This document shows, in pieces, positions 23,759 to 31,786 of a DNA stretch of 34,371 nucleotides. The DNA lies in assembly GCA_025358515.1 (NCBI GenBank), contig JANYJG010000124.1, positions 1-34,371 of the forward strand, written 5' to 3'. The stretch's first letter is position 1; each line of letters starts with the position of its first letter. The stretch comes from Chloroflexota bacterium (GTDB lineage Bacteria > Chloroflexota > Limnocylindria > Limnocylindrales > CSP1-4). The position numbers were made by a program, and so were the translations under genes. The notes under the pieces were generated by a model that worked only from the letters and a program-made list of their open reading frames with translations, was not told where the DNA came from and made no database searches.

Positions 23759-24673
23759 ATGAAGCTCGGGTTCCTGACCGCCCCATTCCCAGAGACGCCG
23801 CTCATGGAGGTCGCCGATTGGGGGGCCGGCGCCGGCTTCGAGGTGCTCGAAGTCGCGTGCTGGCCGGTCGCCAGCGGCCCCACCCGCCGATATGCCGGAA
23901 CGAGCCACATCGACGTGGCCAATCTCACGCCCAGCCAGGCGACCGAGACCGTCGCTGAGATCGCGGCCAAGGGCCTTTCGATCTCGGGGCTTGGCTTCTA
24001 CCCGAATCCGCTCCATCCCGACCCGGAACATCGCGCCCAGGTCATCGGCCACCTCAAGCACGTCATCACCGCCGCCGAGAAGATGAACGTTCCACTCGTG
24101 AACACGTTCATGGGCGGCGACGGCTCCAAGAGCCAGGACGAGAACTGGGAAGTGGCGCTCGAGGTCTGGCCCGACATCGTGAAATTCGCCCAGGACCACG
24201 GCCGCAAGATAACCATCGAGAACTGCCCGATGATCTTCAGCCGCGACGAGTGGCCGGCCGGCCACAACATCGCCTGGTCGCCGTACATGTGGCGCCGGAT
24301 CCTTGAGCAGTGGGGCGGCACCGTTGGGCTCAACTACGACCCATCGCATCTGGTCTGGCTGATGATCGACCAGGAGCGGTTCATCCGCGAGTTCGGGCCG
24401 CACATCCTCCACTTCCAGGCGAAGGACGTCGAGATCGACCTGGACGGTTTGTATGAGCGCGGCACGCTCTCCAGTGGCATCGGCTGGCAGGTGCCGCGAC
24501 TGCCCGGCCTCGGCCAGGTTCCGTGGGCGCGTGTCTTCGCCGCCCTGTGGAAGGCCGGTTACGCGGGGGATTGCATCATCGAACACGAAGACCGGAAGTT
24601 CGAGAAAACCGACGAGCTTGTTAAGCGCGGGTTCCTGATTGCCCGCGATGTCCTGCGGCCGTATGTGAAGTGA
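23759..24673 (+). CDS. Sugar phosphate isomerase/epimerase, IolE-like TIM barrel
   Basis: The 304-residue protein is of the xylose-isomerase-like TIM-barrel family. Four probable metal ligands sit at the ends of barrel strands: E154 (ITIENCPM), D194 (GLNYDPSHL), H218 (ILHFQAKD) and E275 (DCIIEHED). The family covers epimerases, isomerases and inosose dehydratases that act on sugars and inositol derivatives. GGAGGG at 23742-23747 supports the ATG at 23759. The stop overlaps the GTG start of the DeoC gene, so the two are coupled. Together with the Gfo/Idh gene it suggests oxidation followed by isomerisation of a sugar. Confidence 0.88.
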   Translation: MKLGFLTAPFPETPLMEVADWGAGAGFEVLEVACWPVASGPTRRYAGTSHIDVANLTPSQATETVAEIAAKGLSISGLGFYPNPLHPDPEHRAQVIGHLKHVITAAEKMNVPLVNTFMGGDGSKSQDENWEVALEVWPDIVKFAQDHGRKITIENCPMIFSRDEWPAGHNIAWSPYMWRRILEQWGGTVGLNYDPSHLVWLMIDQERFIREFGPHILHFQAKDVEIDLDGLYERGTLSSGIGWQVPRLPGLGQVPWARVFAALWKAGYAGDCIIEHEDRKFEKTDELVKRGFLIARDVLRPYVK

Positions 24674-25416
24674 ACAAAATGACCCTCTCCATCGAAAACC
24701 TGACCGAACGCGATATCGCCAAGACGATCGACCACTCGCTGCTCAAGCCCGAGCTTGACGATGCGTTCGTCGAGGCCGGGTGCCATCTCGCGGCCAAGTA
24801 CGACGTGGCCTCGGTGTGCGTCAGACCGGCCGACGTAAAGCGGGCCAAGGCCATCCTGGCCGGAACCGACGTCGCCGTCGGTACGACAATCGGATTTCCT
24901 CATGGCAACCACGTCACCGAGATCAAGGTGGCGGAGGCTCTGCGAGCTCTAGCGGACGGCGCCACCGAACTCGACATGGTGATCCAGATCGGCGCCCTCA
25001 AGGCCGGACGCGATGCCGACGTCGAGTCGGACATTCGTGCGGTCGTGGAAGTCGGCCATGCGGCCGGAGCGCTCGTCAAGGTCATCTTCGAGAACGCGTA
25101 CCTGACCGACGAAGAGAAAATCCGCGCTTGTCATTTGACTGAGGCGGCCGGGGCCGACTTCGTCAAGACGAGCACCGGCTTCGCGCCCTCCGGTGCCACC
25201 CTGGATGATCTGAGATTGATGCGGGCCAACACATCGCCGCACATTCGAGTCAAGGCAGCCGGCGGCGTCCGGACTCTCGACGCGTTGCTCGAGGTGATGG
25301 ACGTCGGCGTCACGAGGATCGGCGCGACAGCGACGGAGGCCATCATCCAGGATTTCCGCGCCCGAAAGGCCGGGTTGGCTCCCGCCGCGGGCGGTGTGCT
25401 CGGGGGCGGGTACTGA
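24670..25416 (+). CDS. deoC: Deoxyribose-phosphate aldolase
   Basis: The 248-residue protein is a class I aldolase of the DeoC family. D102 (ELDMVIQIG), the Schiff-base lysine K166 (DFVKTSTGF) and K195 (IRVKAAGGVR) are all present, matching the catalytic Asp/Lys/Lys of the E. coli enzyme. The reaction cleaves 2-deoxyribose 5-phosphate to glyceraldehyde 3-phosphate and acetaldehyde. The GTG at 24670 overlaps the preceding stop (GTGA); an ATG three codons later is also possible. No nucleoside phosphorylase or deoxyribokinase is nearby, so its partner here may be a different deoxy-sugar phosphate. The Gly-rich C-terminus (AAGGVLGGGY) is a family feature that reaches the active site. Confidence 0.94.
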   Translation: MNKMTLSIENLTERDIAKTIDHSLLKPELDDAFVEAGCHLAAKYDVASVCVRPADVKRAKAILAGTDVAVGTTIGFPHGNHVTEIKVAEALRALADGATELDMVIQIGALKAGRDADVESDIRAVVEVGHAAGALVKVIFENAYLTDEEKIRACHLTEAAGADFVKTSTGFAPSGATLDDLRLMRANTSPHIRVKAAGGVRTLDALLEVMDVGVTRIGATATEAIIQDFRARKAGLAPAAGGVLGGGY

Positions 25417-25432
25417 TCGCGGGAGCAGGCTC

Positions 25433-26290
25433 TTGGAAGTAACGATTCGTGAAGGTGTCCTGGACGACTGTCAGGAGGCCGGACGCATCTGCTACGAGGC
25501 GTTCGCGAGCCTGGCCGCACGTCACGGGTTTCCGCCGGACTTTGCGTCCGTCGAGGCGGCGACCGGGCCAATCAAGTACTTCATCCAACATCCCCACATC
25601 TACGGCGTCGTAGCCGAGTGCGACGGCCGCATTTTGGGCAGTAACTTCCTCGACGAACGGTCGGCTATCTACTCGATGGGTCCGATCAGCGTCGATCCCA
25701 TGGCCCAGGACCGCCATGTCGGGCGCCTGTTGACTCAAGCCGTCCTCGACCGCGCGGTGGACCGCCGGGCCCAGGGCGTGCGTCTGCTCCAGATCGCTTA
25801 CCACAACCGCTCGCTAAGCCTCTACGCCAAGCTTGGTTTCGACGTCCGGGGCTCGTTCGCGGCGATGCACGGCCGGCCGATTGGGCTGACGATGCCGGGC
25901 TATGACGTTCGGGCGGCCACCGCTGCCGATGAGGCCGCGTGCAACGCGTTATGCATCAGCGTCCACGGCCACGATCGGGCGGGCGAGCTCCGGGAGGCCA
26001 TCGATGGCGGCGCGGCAAAGGTCGTTGAGCGCCTGGGCCGGATCACGGGCTACACGGCGGGGATCCAGTATTTGGCTCACTCGGTCGCCAAAACGAACGA
26101 CGACCTGCAGGCGCTCATCGGGGCGGCGGCGGATTTCGGGACGCCGGGCTTCCTCGTCCCCCTCGGTAACACGCCACTCTTCCGCTGGTGTTTAGGCCAC
26201 GGGCTGCACGTCTTCTTCGTCGCCAACATGATGACGATCGGGATCTACCAGGAGCCCAAAGGCGCCTACTTGCCGTCGGTTGGCTACTGA
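25433..26290 (+). CDS. GNAT-family N-acetyltransferase, probably two-domain
   Basis: The 285-residue protein has an N-terminal GNAT domain: VTIREGVLDDCQEAGRICYE, the acetyl-CoA loop region ISVDPMAQDRHVGRLLTQAV (85-104) and YNRSLSLYAKLGF-like motif B near 124-136 (HNRSLSLYAKLGF). The second half (about 150-285, from YDVRAATAADEAACNALC) repeats a GNAT-like topology but lacks a clear acetyl-CoA loop. TTG at 25433 is chosen as start because GGGAG lies seven bases before it and homology begins there. The gene is 16 bases after deoC, so probably in the same transcript. The acceptor substrate is unknown. It converges with the SDR gene. Confidence 0.8.
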   Translation: MEVTIREGVLDDCQEAGRICYEAFASLAARHGFPPDFASVEAATGPIKYFIQHPHIYGVVAECDGRILGSNFLDERSAIYSMGPISVDPMAQDRHVGRLLTQAVLDRAVDRRAQGVRLLQIAYHNRSLSLYAKLGFDVRGSFAAMHGRPIGLTMPGYDVRAATAADEAACNALCISVHGHDRAGELREAIDGGAAKVVERLGRITGYTAGIQYLAHSVAKTNDDLQALIGAAADFGTPGFLVPLGNTPLFRWCLGHGLHVFFVANMMTIGIYQEPKGAYLPSVGY

Positions 26291-26296
26291 CCGAGA

Positions 26297-27286
26297 TCAG
26301 GCCAGGACGCGATGGAGATACTCGGCGTCCAGCGAGCCGTTGGCGAGGGCGGCCCGGTAGGAGTCCACGGTTCGGCTAACGCCCTCTTGGAGTGGCGTCT
26401 CCACGTAGGCCCCGAGCGCCTCGACAATCGGGCGGCCGTCGAAGGCTTCGGGGAATACCATCTTTCGATCGTCGACCGTTATCCGGCCGCGGGCGGTGGG
26501 GTCGGCCGCTTCGATGCACGTGACGATCTCGTCGACCCCAAAAACGCTGCCTCCGATGCTGTAGACTGCGGCGCCCTGGAACTGGGAGTGGACGGCGCGT
26601 ACAAACGCCTTGGCGGCGTCATCGGTGAATTGGAACTGGTAACGGCCGCTGAAGTTGATGTTGTAGCGGCGCCCGGCAGCCGCGGCGATCATGGCCACCG
26701 TCGGCTTTGAGGTGGCGCCCTGGTCGCGGCCCGGACCGTACACGGAATGCGGCCGCAGCCCGATGCTCGAAATCCCGTCGTTCTGCCAGTAGACCCGGGC
26801 GCTTTGCTCGTTGGCGACCTTGTAGACGCCGTAGTGGGACGTCGGGAAGAACTCGGCGTCCGGGCCCAGGACCGCCTCCGGGTAGTGGCTCGCCGGTCCG
26901 TAGACGGCTGCGCTACTCGCATAGACGAGACGTTGAATGCCGAGGCGCCTGGCAAGTTCGAAGATCGTGATAGTGCCGCCGACATTGACGGCCGCGCCCG
27001 CGATCGGGTCGGCCGCGCAGAATGGGAACTGCAGGCCCGCCAGATGGATGATCCGATTGACGTGGTGCTGTCGCGCCGCGCTTTCGAGCGCAGCGATGTC
27101 CGTGACGTCCGCGGTCACGAAGGTGATGGCGTCAAACTCGGCCTCGGTCAGGATCAGCTTCAGGCGCCCGAAACGCTGACTGGAAGTCAGGGCGACGACC
27201 GCCGCCCCTTCCTGCAACAGATTCCTTACCACCCACGAGCCGATGCAGCCTGTGGCGCCGGTGACGAGCACGCGCTCTTCAGACAC
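26297..27286 (-). CDS. NAD-dependent epimerase/dehydratase (extended SDR)
   Basis: The 329-residue protein has the extended-SDR NAD loop LVTGATGCIGSWVV (7-20), the catalytic serine region VYASSAAVYGP (121-131) and the active-site Y152-x3-K156 (HYGVYK). The C-terminal substrate domain includes YQFQFTDDAAKAFVRAV. Such enzymes epimerise, dehydrate or oxidise nucleotide sugars or free sugars. The GTG at 27286 has GAGGAAG upstream. It follows the ABM-fold gene on the minus strand, 59 bases away, and probably shares its transcript. Given neighbours for sugar-acid use, a free sugar or uronate is as likely a substrate as a nucleotide sugar. Confidence 0.88.
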   Translation of the reverse strand: MSEERVLVTGATGCIGSWVVRNLLQEGAAVVALTSSQRFGRLKLILTEAEFDAITFVTADVTDIAALESAARQHHVNRIIHLAGLQFPFCAADPIAGAAVNVGGTITIFELARRLGIQRLVYASSAAVYGPASHYPEAVLGPDAEFFPTSHYGVYKVANEQSARVYWQNDGISSIGLRPHSVYGPGRDQGATSKPTVAMIAAAAGRRYNINFSGRYQFQFTDDAAKAFVRAVHSQFQGAAVYSIGGSVFGVDEIVTCIEAADPTARGRITVDDRKMVFPEAFDGRPIVEALGAYVETPLQEGVSRTVDSYRAALANGSLDAEYLHRVLA

Positions 27287-27345
27287 GACTTCCTCTCAAT
27301 CCTGCGCTACCGACGAACAGCTCAACCCATGACGCGTCACCGGCT

Positions 27346-27633
27346 TCAACCAATGACTTGGTAACCCTGGATTGCCATGTCCAGGTGAAGCAGCTTCAGC
27401 GCGGGCTGCAGTCCCTGATGGACCTCCGAGGTCCGCCAAGCAGCTGCGCTGTCGGCATCCTCGAAGCGGAGGACCAACTGGTAGCGGGTAGTGCTGTCGG
27501 CCTCGCGAAGGAGTTCGCACTTCACGAATCCGGGCGACTTCGCCATCGCCGGCCTGTACGCGCCGGTTATGAACTCCTCGAAGGCGGCCTCTTTGTCCGG
27601 ATATACGTTGAAGGTGATGTGTCGTTCGATCAA
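27346..27633 (-). CDS. ABM-fold (dimeric alpha/beta barrel) small protein
   Basis: The 95-residue protein matches the antibiotic-biosynthesis-monooxygenase-like ferredoxin fold: IERHITFNVYPDKEAAFEEF, then MAKSPGFVKCELLRE, RYQLVLRFEDADSAAAWR and LQPALKLL. The family includes cofactor-free oxygenases, haem-degrading enzymes and many unassigned stress or catabolic proteins. The start is a TTG at 27633 with GGAG upstream. It is the first gene of the minus-strand pair, divergent from the GntR regulator, whose operator lies between them, so it may belong to the same regulon. Confidence 0.82.
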   Translation of the reverse strand: MIERHITFNVYPDKEAAFEEFITGAYRPAMAKSPGFVKCELLREADSTTRYQLVLRFEDADSAAAWRTSEVHQGLQPALKLLHLDMAIQGYQVIG

Positions 27634-27684
27634 GGCGAGGTCTCCGTTCGGGTCGCGATACCGGCTTAATGGCGTTCGGTCGAT

Positions 27685-27695
27685 TGGTCTTACCA
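27685..27695. promoter_or_regulatory. Candidate FadR/GntR-type operator
   Basis: TGGTCTTACCA matches the TGGT-Nx-ACCA pattern bound by FadR-subfamily GntR regulators. It ends one base before the -35 box of the regulator's promoter. Two more ACCA half-sites follow at 27700 and 27708, so ACCA recurs every eight bases from 27692. It also lies between the regulator and the divergent ABM-SDR pair. Confidence 0.6.
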
Positions 27696-27696
27696 G

Positions 27697-27725
27697 TTGA
27701 CCACTATACCAGCCTCGTCTAGGAT
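27697..27725 (+). promoter_or_regulatory. Candidate sigma-70-type promoter of the GntR-molybdenum hydroxylase operon
   Basis: TTGACC (27697-27702) and TAGGAT (27720-27725) are separated by exactly 17 bases. A start point near 27732 would lie before the AAGGGAG ribosome-binding site at 27745-27751 and the GTG start at 27763. Confidence 0.6.
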
Positions 27726-27762
27726 GTCGTTGGTTGGATTTTCGAAGGGAGCGCCCGGTTCA

Positions 27763-28605
27763 GTGGAATCAATTCCCGCTCGCGCCGCCCCGGATGGTCT
27801 CGCAGGGACCGCTCTGGGAAGTCGGTTCACCGTCATCCCGCGCAGCACACTTCCCGAGGAGGTGGCCAATCGCCTGCTCACGCTCATCAAGGAGCGCGAG
27901 CTGCGGCCCGGCGCCAAGCTGCCGGCTGAACGCAATCTCGCCCGCATGATGGAGGTTGGCCGCCCCGCCGTGCGGGAAGCCCTTCGAGCGCTGGCGCTCA
28001 TGCGCGTCGTTGACATCCGTCAGGGCGACGGGACCTATATCACGTCCCTGGAGCCGAGCCAGCTGATCGCCCATCTGGACTTCGTGTTTCCCAAAGACAG
28101 CGTGGCGCTCGTTCAGCTGCTCGAGGCCCGGCGGGTCATCGAAGCCGGCAATGCCCGCCTCGCGGCATCTCGAGTCACCGATAGCCAGATAGCAGCGCTC
28201 GGGGATCTCGTGATCGCGCTGGAGAATTCCATCGACGATCTCGATCGATTCAGCCAGCTGGACATCGCCTTGCACGAGGCTGTGTGCGCCGCCGCGAACA
28301 ATTTCCTGCTATCCCAGTTCATGAAGATCGTCAGCGCCCTCGGCAAGGTCAGCCGAGAAAGGACGGGCGGTCTTCGCGAAGTCCGCGAGGCGGCGCTGCG
28401 CGATCAGCGCCGGATCGTCGATGCGTTGCGTGCGCATAATCCGGACGCAGCCCAGCGAGCAATGCTGGACCACCTCGATCACGTCGAGCAAGGGCTGATG
28501 TCGGCGGTGGCAGAAGCGGGCGCGGTTACAGGGAACGACGCGAAAGCTGCCGGGACGGCCTCCGATACCGTCGAGCCCGCCTTGGCCGGACGGTGGGTGC
28601 GATGA
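27763..28605 (+). CDS. FadR-subfamily (FCD) GntR transcriptional regulator
   Basis: The 280-residue protein has a GntR winged helix at about residues 26-95 (LPEEVANRLLTLIKERELRP, LPAERNLARMMEVGRPAVRE, IRQGDGTYI) and an FCD effector domain at about 115-250. The usual metal-site segments are seen in part: D167-x3-H171 (LDIALHEAV) and a distal histidine (H237 or H240). The position normally held by a middle histidine (E-H-x-x-I) reads D214-Q215-R-R-I. FCD ligands are often carboxylic acids such as lactate, gluconate or uronates. The GTG at 27763 follows AAGGGAG and is consistent with the predicted promoter; earlier in-frame starts would lie inside it. Its stop overlaps the CoxG start (ATGA), placing the regulator in the operon it probably controls. 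Confidence 0.92.
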   Translation: MESIPARAAPDGLAGTALGSRFTVIPRSTLPEEVANRLLTLIKERELRPGAKLPAERNLARMMEVGRPAVREALRALALMRVVDIRQGDGTYITSLEPSQLIAHLDFVFPKDSVALVQLLEARRVIEAGNARLAASRVTDSQIAALGDLVIALENSIDDLDRFSQLDIALHEAVCAAANNFLLSQFMKIVSALGKVSRERTGGLREVREAALRDQRRIVDALRAHNPDAAQRAMLDHLDHVEQGLMSAVAEAGAVTGNDAKAAGTASDTVEPALAGRWVR

Positions 28606-29096
28606 AGATCCACGGAGGCCACACGCTGAGCGCGCCGCGGGCAGCGGTCTTCGCCGCGATCTGCGACCCCGATGTCCTCCTGGGCGTGATCCCCGGCTGC
28701 CGGGAGATCGAGCAGACGGGCGACGCCGAGTATCGGGGCTTGATCTCGCTTCGGCTCCCCGGCATCGTCGGGACGTACCGAACGGTCGTCCGCCTGGTCG
28801 ATGCCGAGGCCCCCAACTACGGCCGGCTCGATGGTGAGGTCGACGGCACACTCGGCACGATCAAGGGGTCCGCCACATTCCGTCTCGCCGAATCCGGCGC
28901 CGGAACCAGAATCGACTACGAAGGCCACGCCACCATCGGCGGACCGCTAGCCCGGCTCGACAACCGATTCATCGAGGGCCTGGCCGGCTCGCTCATAAAC
29001 CAGGGCTTGCGCAACCTCGACGCGCGACTGCAGGGCGATCCGCCGGCCCGAGTAGCGCTCGACCGCGGGCAGCAGACAAGGGAGACTCGAGCGTGA
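28602..29096 (+). CDS. CoxG-like protein (CO dehydrogenase subunit G family)
   Basis: The 164-residue SRPBCC-fold protein has the CoxG pattern: LSAPRAAVFAAICDPDVLLG, VIPGCREIE, then GTIKGSATFRLAESGAGTRI, DYEGHATIGGPLARLDNR and the final helix. CoxG proteins are encoded with molybdenum hydroxylases; in carboxydotrophs they assist membrane attachment or maturation of CO dehydrogenase. The ATG at 28602 overlaps the regulator stop, and its own TGA overlaps the GTG of the FAD subunit. Its presence marks the downstream enzyme as a CODH/xanthine-dehydrogenase relative but does not indicate CO as substrate. Confidence 0.9.
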   Translation: MKIHGGHTLSAPRAAVFAAICDPDVLLGVIPGCREIEQTGDAEYRGLISLRLPGIVGTYRTVVRLVDAEAPNYGRLDGEVDGTLGTIKGSATFRLAESGAGTRIDYEGHATIGGPLARLDNRFIEGLAGSLINQGLRNLDARLQGDPPARVALDRGQQTRETRA

Positions 29097-29944
29097 CTGT
29101 CAGGAGTTACTTCTTGCCCCGATCGCTTCCGGAGGCGCTTAGCTTGCTGGACGCGCATTCGCCGGAGCTGCTGGTCATGGCCGGCGGAACCGTCGCCATG
29201 CCCCTGATCAACGACGGCATCTCCCTTCCCGATGCCGTGATGGGCTTGCGACTCGCGGGCCTCGACACGCTGGAGCGCGACGTCGACACGCTCCGGATCG
29301 GGGCGACGGCGACGCTGACGCAGCTGCTGAACCAGGACGCCGTCCCGATGCTGCGGGAAGCCGCCAGAAACACGGCGGGCTGGTCCATCCGCAACATGGG
29401 CACCGTCGGCGGCAACCTCTTTACCCCGCCCCCGGGCGGCGATGTCGCGGTCGCTCTGCTGGCCCTCGACGCGACCGTGACGCTGGCCAGCACCAGGGGA
29501 GAGCGAGTTCTCCCTATGGTCGACTTTCAGACCGGCTTCATGACCAACGCCCTGGCGCCCGATGAGCTGCTCGTCGAGATCGCGGTGCCCATCCGCAGCG
29601 AGCCCACGGCGTACCTCAAGTTTGGCCGCAAGCACGCCAACACGCCCGCCGTGGTGACCGTCGCCGTCCGCCTCGAGTGGGCCGGCGAACGCGTGGCCGT
29701 GGCGCGGATCGCCCTGGGCGCCGTCGGCCCTCATCCGATCCGTGCTCGGCTGGCCGAGGAGAGCCTGATAGGCACGGGCCTGGGCGCCGGCGCCATCGCG
29801 GCAGCGGCGGCCGCAGCCGTGCAGGAATGCGAACCCTTCACGGATGGGATCGCTACCGAGTGGTATCGGCGCAAGATGGTCGGCCTCTTCGTGGGCCGTG
29901 CCCTGGAGCAACTGGCGGCCGGAGCCGCGGGAGAAGGTCGATGA
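29093..29944 (+). CDS. Molybdenum hydroxylase FAD-binding subunit
   Basis: The 283-residue protein is the medium, FAD-binding subunit (CoxM/XdhB/NdhF type). FAD contacts appear in VMAGGTVAMPLI (28-39, pattern A-G-G-T) and NMGTVGGNLFTPPPGGD (101-117). The C-terminal CO-dehydrogenase flavoprotein domain follows (YLKFGRKHANTPAVVTVAVR and RIALGAVGPHPIRA). It passes electrons from the iron-sulfur subunit to an acceptor. GTG at 29093 overlaps the CoxG stop, and its own stop overlaps the ATG of the iron-sulfur subunit, so all are translationally coupled. Confidence 0.93.
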   Translation: MTVRSYFLPRSLPEALSLLDAHSPELLVMAGGTVAMPLINDGISLPDAVMGLRLAGLDTLERDVDTLRIGATATLTQLLNQDAVPMLREAARNTAGWSIRNMGTVGGNLFTPPPGGDVAVALLALDATVTLASTRGERVLPMVDFQTGFMTNALAPDELLVEIAVPIRSEPTAYLKFGRKHANTPAVVTVAVRLEWAGERVAVARIALGAVGPHPIRARLAEESLIGTGLGAGAIAAAAAAAVQECEPFTDGIATEWYRRKMVGLFVGRALEQLAAGAAGEGR

Positions 29945-30438
29945 GCATCGAGTCCACGATCGTCAGGTTCGAGCTCGGCGGCCGTGAAGTCGAGGTCATG
30001 GTCAAGCCCATGACTACTTTGCAGTCGGCTCTGCGGAACCACCTTGGCTATACCGCCACGAAGGAGGGCTGCCGGCAGGGCGGCTGCGGCAGCTGCACGG
30101 TCCTCGTTGACGGCGAGCCGATGATGTCCTGCCTGCTGCCGGTCGAGGATGTCGCCGGGAAAAAGGTGACCACGGTCGAAAGCATCACCCCGACCGAGGG
30201 TCTGCACCCGATCCAGCGGGCGTTCCTCGACGGGTACGCCTTCCAGTGCGGCTACTGCACACCGGGCATGGTCATGATCTCCAAGGCCCTGCTCGACCAC
30301 GATCCCGCTCCGAGCGGCGACGACATCCGCCAGGCGCTGACGGGCAACATCTGTCGATGCACCGGCTACCAGCCGATCGTTCGAGCCATAGAAAACGCCG
30401 CCGAGACGCTGCGCAACACCGCGGGGCAGGCACGATGA
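29941..30438 (+). CDS. Molybdenum hydroxylase 2Fe-2S subunit
   Basis: The 165-residue protein has the plant-ferredoxin-like cluster C44-x4-C49-x2-C52-x11-C64 (GCRQGGCGSC) and the four-helix-bundle cluster C103-x2-C106...C138-x-C140 (FQCGYCTPGM and NICRCTGYQPIV). All eight cysteine ligands are present. It carries electrons from the molybdenum site to FAD. The ATG at 29941 overlaps the stop of the FAD subunit gene, and its own stop overlaps the start of the catalytic subunit at 30435. Length is normal for CoxS/XdhC/NdhS-type subunits. Confidence 0.95.
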   Translation: MSIESTIVRFELGGREVEVMVKPMTTLQSALRNHLGYTATKEGCRQGGCGSCTVLVDGEPMMSCLLPVEDVAGKKVTTVESITPTEGLHPIQRAFLDGYAFQCGYCTPGMVMISKALLDHDPAPSGDDIRQALTGNICRCTGYQPIVRAIENAAETLRNTAGQAR

Positions 30439-31784
30439 ATTCCGAACTCAACGTCGTCGGCCAATCGGTCGCCCGCGCCGACGGGATCGGCCATGTGACC
30501 GGCCGAACCCAATACGCATCCGACCGCTCCTTCCCGGGCATGCTCCACCTCAAGATGGTTCGGAGCCCGCTCCACCACGCCCGGATCAAGGGCATCGACA
30601 TGTCCGAGGCCGAGCGCGTACCGGGTTTCGTCCGCGCTCTGACCGCACAGGACGTCCCCCACAACCGGTACACGATCCTGTCGCTGATCGGGGTCGAGCC
30701 GGAAGAGGAATTCGTGCTGGCCGAGGATCGCGTCCGCTTCAAGGGCGAGGCGATCGTCGCCATCGTCGCCGAGACGGAAGCGGCCGCATTCGAGGCTGTC
30801 TCCAAGGTCCACCTGGATCTGGAGGAACTGCCTGCCGTCTTTGACGTCGAGGAGGCGCTCAAACCGGGCGCTCCGATCGTGACCCATTGGGGCAACAACA
30901 CCTTCATGTACGAAGGCCACCCCTGCCGGCGCGTCCGCTTCGGCGACGTGGACAAGGCGTTCGAGCAAGCCGACTACATCGTCGAGGGCGTCTACAACAC
31001 CAGCCCCATAGAGCAGGCACCGACCGAGACGACGGGCTGTATCGCCGTACCCGAGGCGAACGGTCGCTACATCGTCTACACCAACACCCAGGCGCTCTAC
31101 TTCAGCCTGGACAACACATCGATCATCCTGCAGATGCCGGGCCACAAGCTCCACTTCATCGGGGGCACGGTCGGCGGAGGCTTTGGCGGCAAGGTCGACG
31201 TCATCGTCGAGCCAATCGCCACGCTGGCGGCCATCCTGACCAACCGCCCGGTGCGGTTCGTCTACACGCGCTCCGAAGAAATGCAGGTGTCCTCGACGCG
31301 CAGCGCCTGGCGCATCTACATAAAGGACGGGGTCATGAAGGACGGCCGGATCGTCGCCCGCAAGGTGACGAGCTACGCCGACTCCGGGGCGTACAGCCGC
31401 CAGACCCCGTACGCGCTCACCAAGCACGCCGCCAATGCCGCGGGTCCGTACGCCATCCCGAACGTGTCGATCGACGCGTACTGCGTTTACACGAATCGCC
31501 AACCGAGCAGCGCCATGCGGGGCTTCGGGATCACGATGGCGTCGTTCGCGCTCGAGGTTCAGATGGACAAGATCGCCGAGCGAGTGGGCCTGGATCCCTG
31601 GACGATCCGCTTCCTCAACGCCTATCGCAACGGCGACATGAAGCCTCATCGGAAAATCGTGGAGGACGCCACGTTGATCGAAACGATGCAGGCAGCGGCC
31701 AAGCTTGTCGGGCACGAACTGTCGGACGAGATCAAAGCCATGACGTCGGCGCCACGCACCGCCGGCCACGACGGAGGCTCATAG
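30435..31784 (+). CDS. Molybdenum hydroxylase catalytic subunit, N-terminal half as a separate gene
   Basis: The 449-residue protein holds the a/b hammerhead domain (about 10-140) and the first molybdopterin-binding domain. It has GGTVGGGFGGKVDV (243-256) and PSSAMRGFGITMASFALEVQMD (starting at 358), both typical cofactor-binding segments. It ends at TAG (31782-31784) where homologues of about 750-800 residues would continue into the second cofactor domain. That second part is encoded by the next gene, in another frame. The same division occurs in nicotinate dehydrogenase of Eubacterium barkeri (NdhL about 50 kDa, NdhM about 37 kDa). The ATG at 30435 overlaps the iron-sulfur subunit stop. The substrate could be an aldehyde, a sugar or an N-heterocycle. 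Confidence 0.92.
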   Translation: MNSELNVVGQSVARADGIGHVTGRTQYASDRSFPGMLHLKMVRSPLHHARIKGIDMSEAERVPGFVRALTAQDVPHNRYTILSLIGVEPEEEFVLAEDRVRFKGEAIVAIVAETEAAAFEAVSKVHLDLEELPAVFDVEEALKPGAPIVTHWGNNTFMYEGHPCRRVRFGDVDKAFEQADYIVEGVYNTSPIEQAPTETTGCIAVPEANGRYIVYTNTQALYFSLDNTSIILQMPGHKLHFIGGTVGGGFGGKVDVIVEPIATLAAILTNRPVRFVYTRSEEMQVSSTRSAWRIYIKDGVMKDGRIVARKVTSYADSGAYSRQTPYALTKHAANAAGPYAIPNVSIDAYCVYTNRQPSSAMRGFGITMASFALEVQMDKIAERVGLDPWTIRFLNAYRNGDMKPHRKIVEDATLIETMQAAAKLVGHELSDEIKAMTSAPRTAGHDGGS

Positions 31785-31786
31785 CG

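Noticed and set aside
27697-27762. TTG at 27697 or ATG at 27724 as starts of the GntR gene
   Set aside because: Both fall within the predicted promoter and lack ribosome-binding sites; the GTG at 27763 is preceded by AAGGGAG, and homology begins after it.
30366-31769. 467-residue open frame on the minus strand opposite the molybdenum subunit gene
   Set aside because: The plus strand encodes clear cofactor-binding motifs throughout; the antisense product has no recognisable domain and is a G+C-driven shadow.
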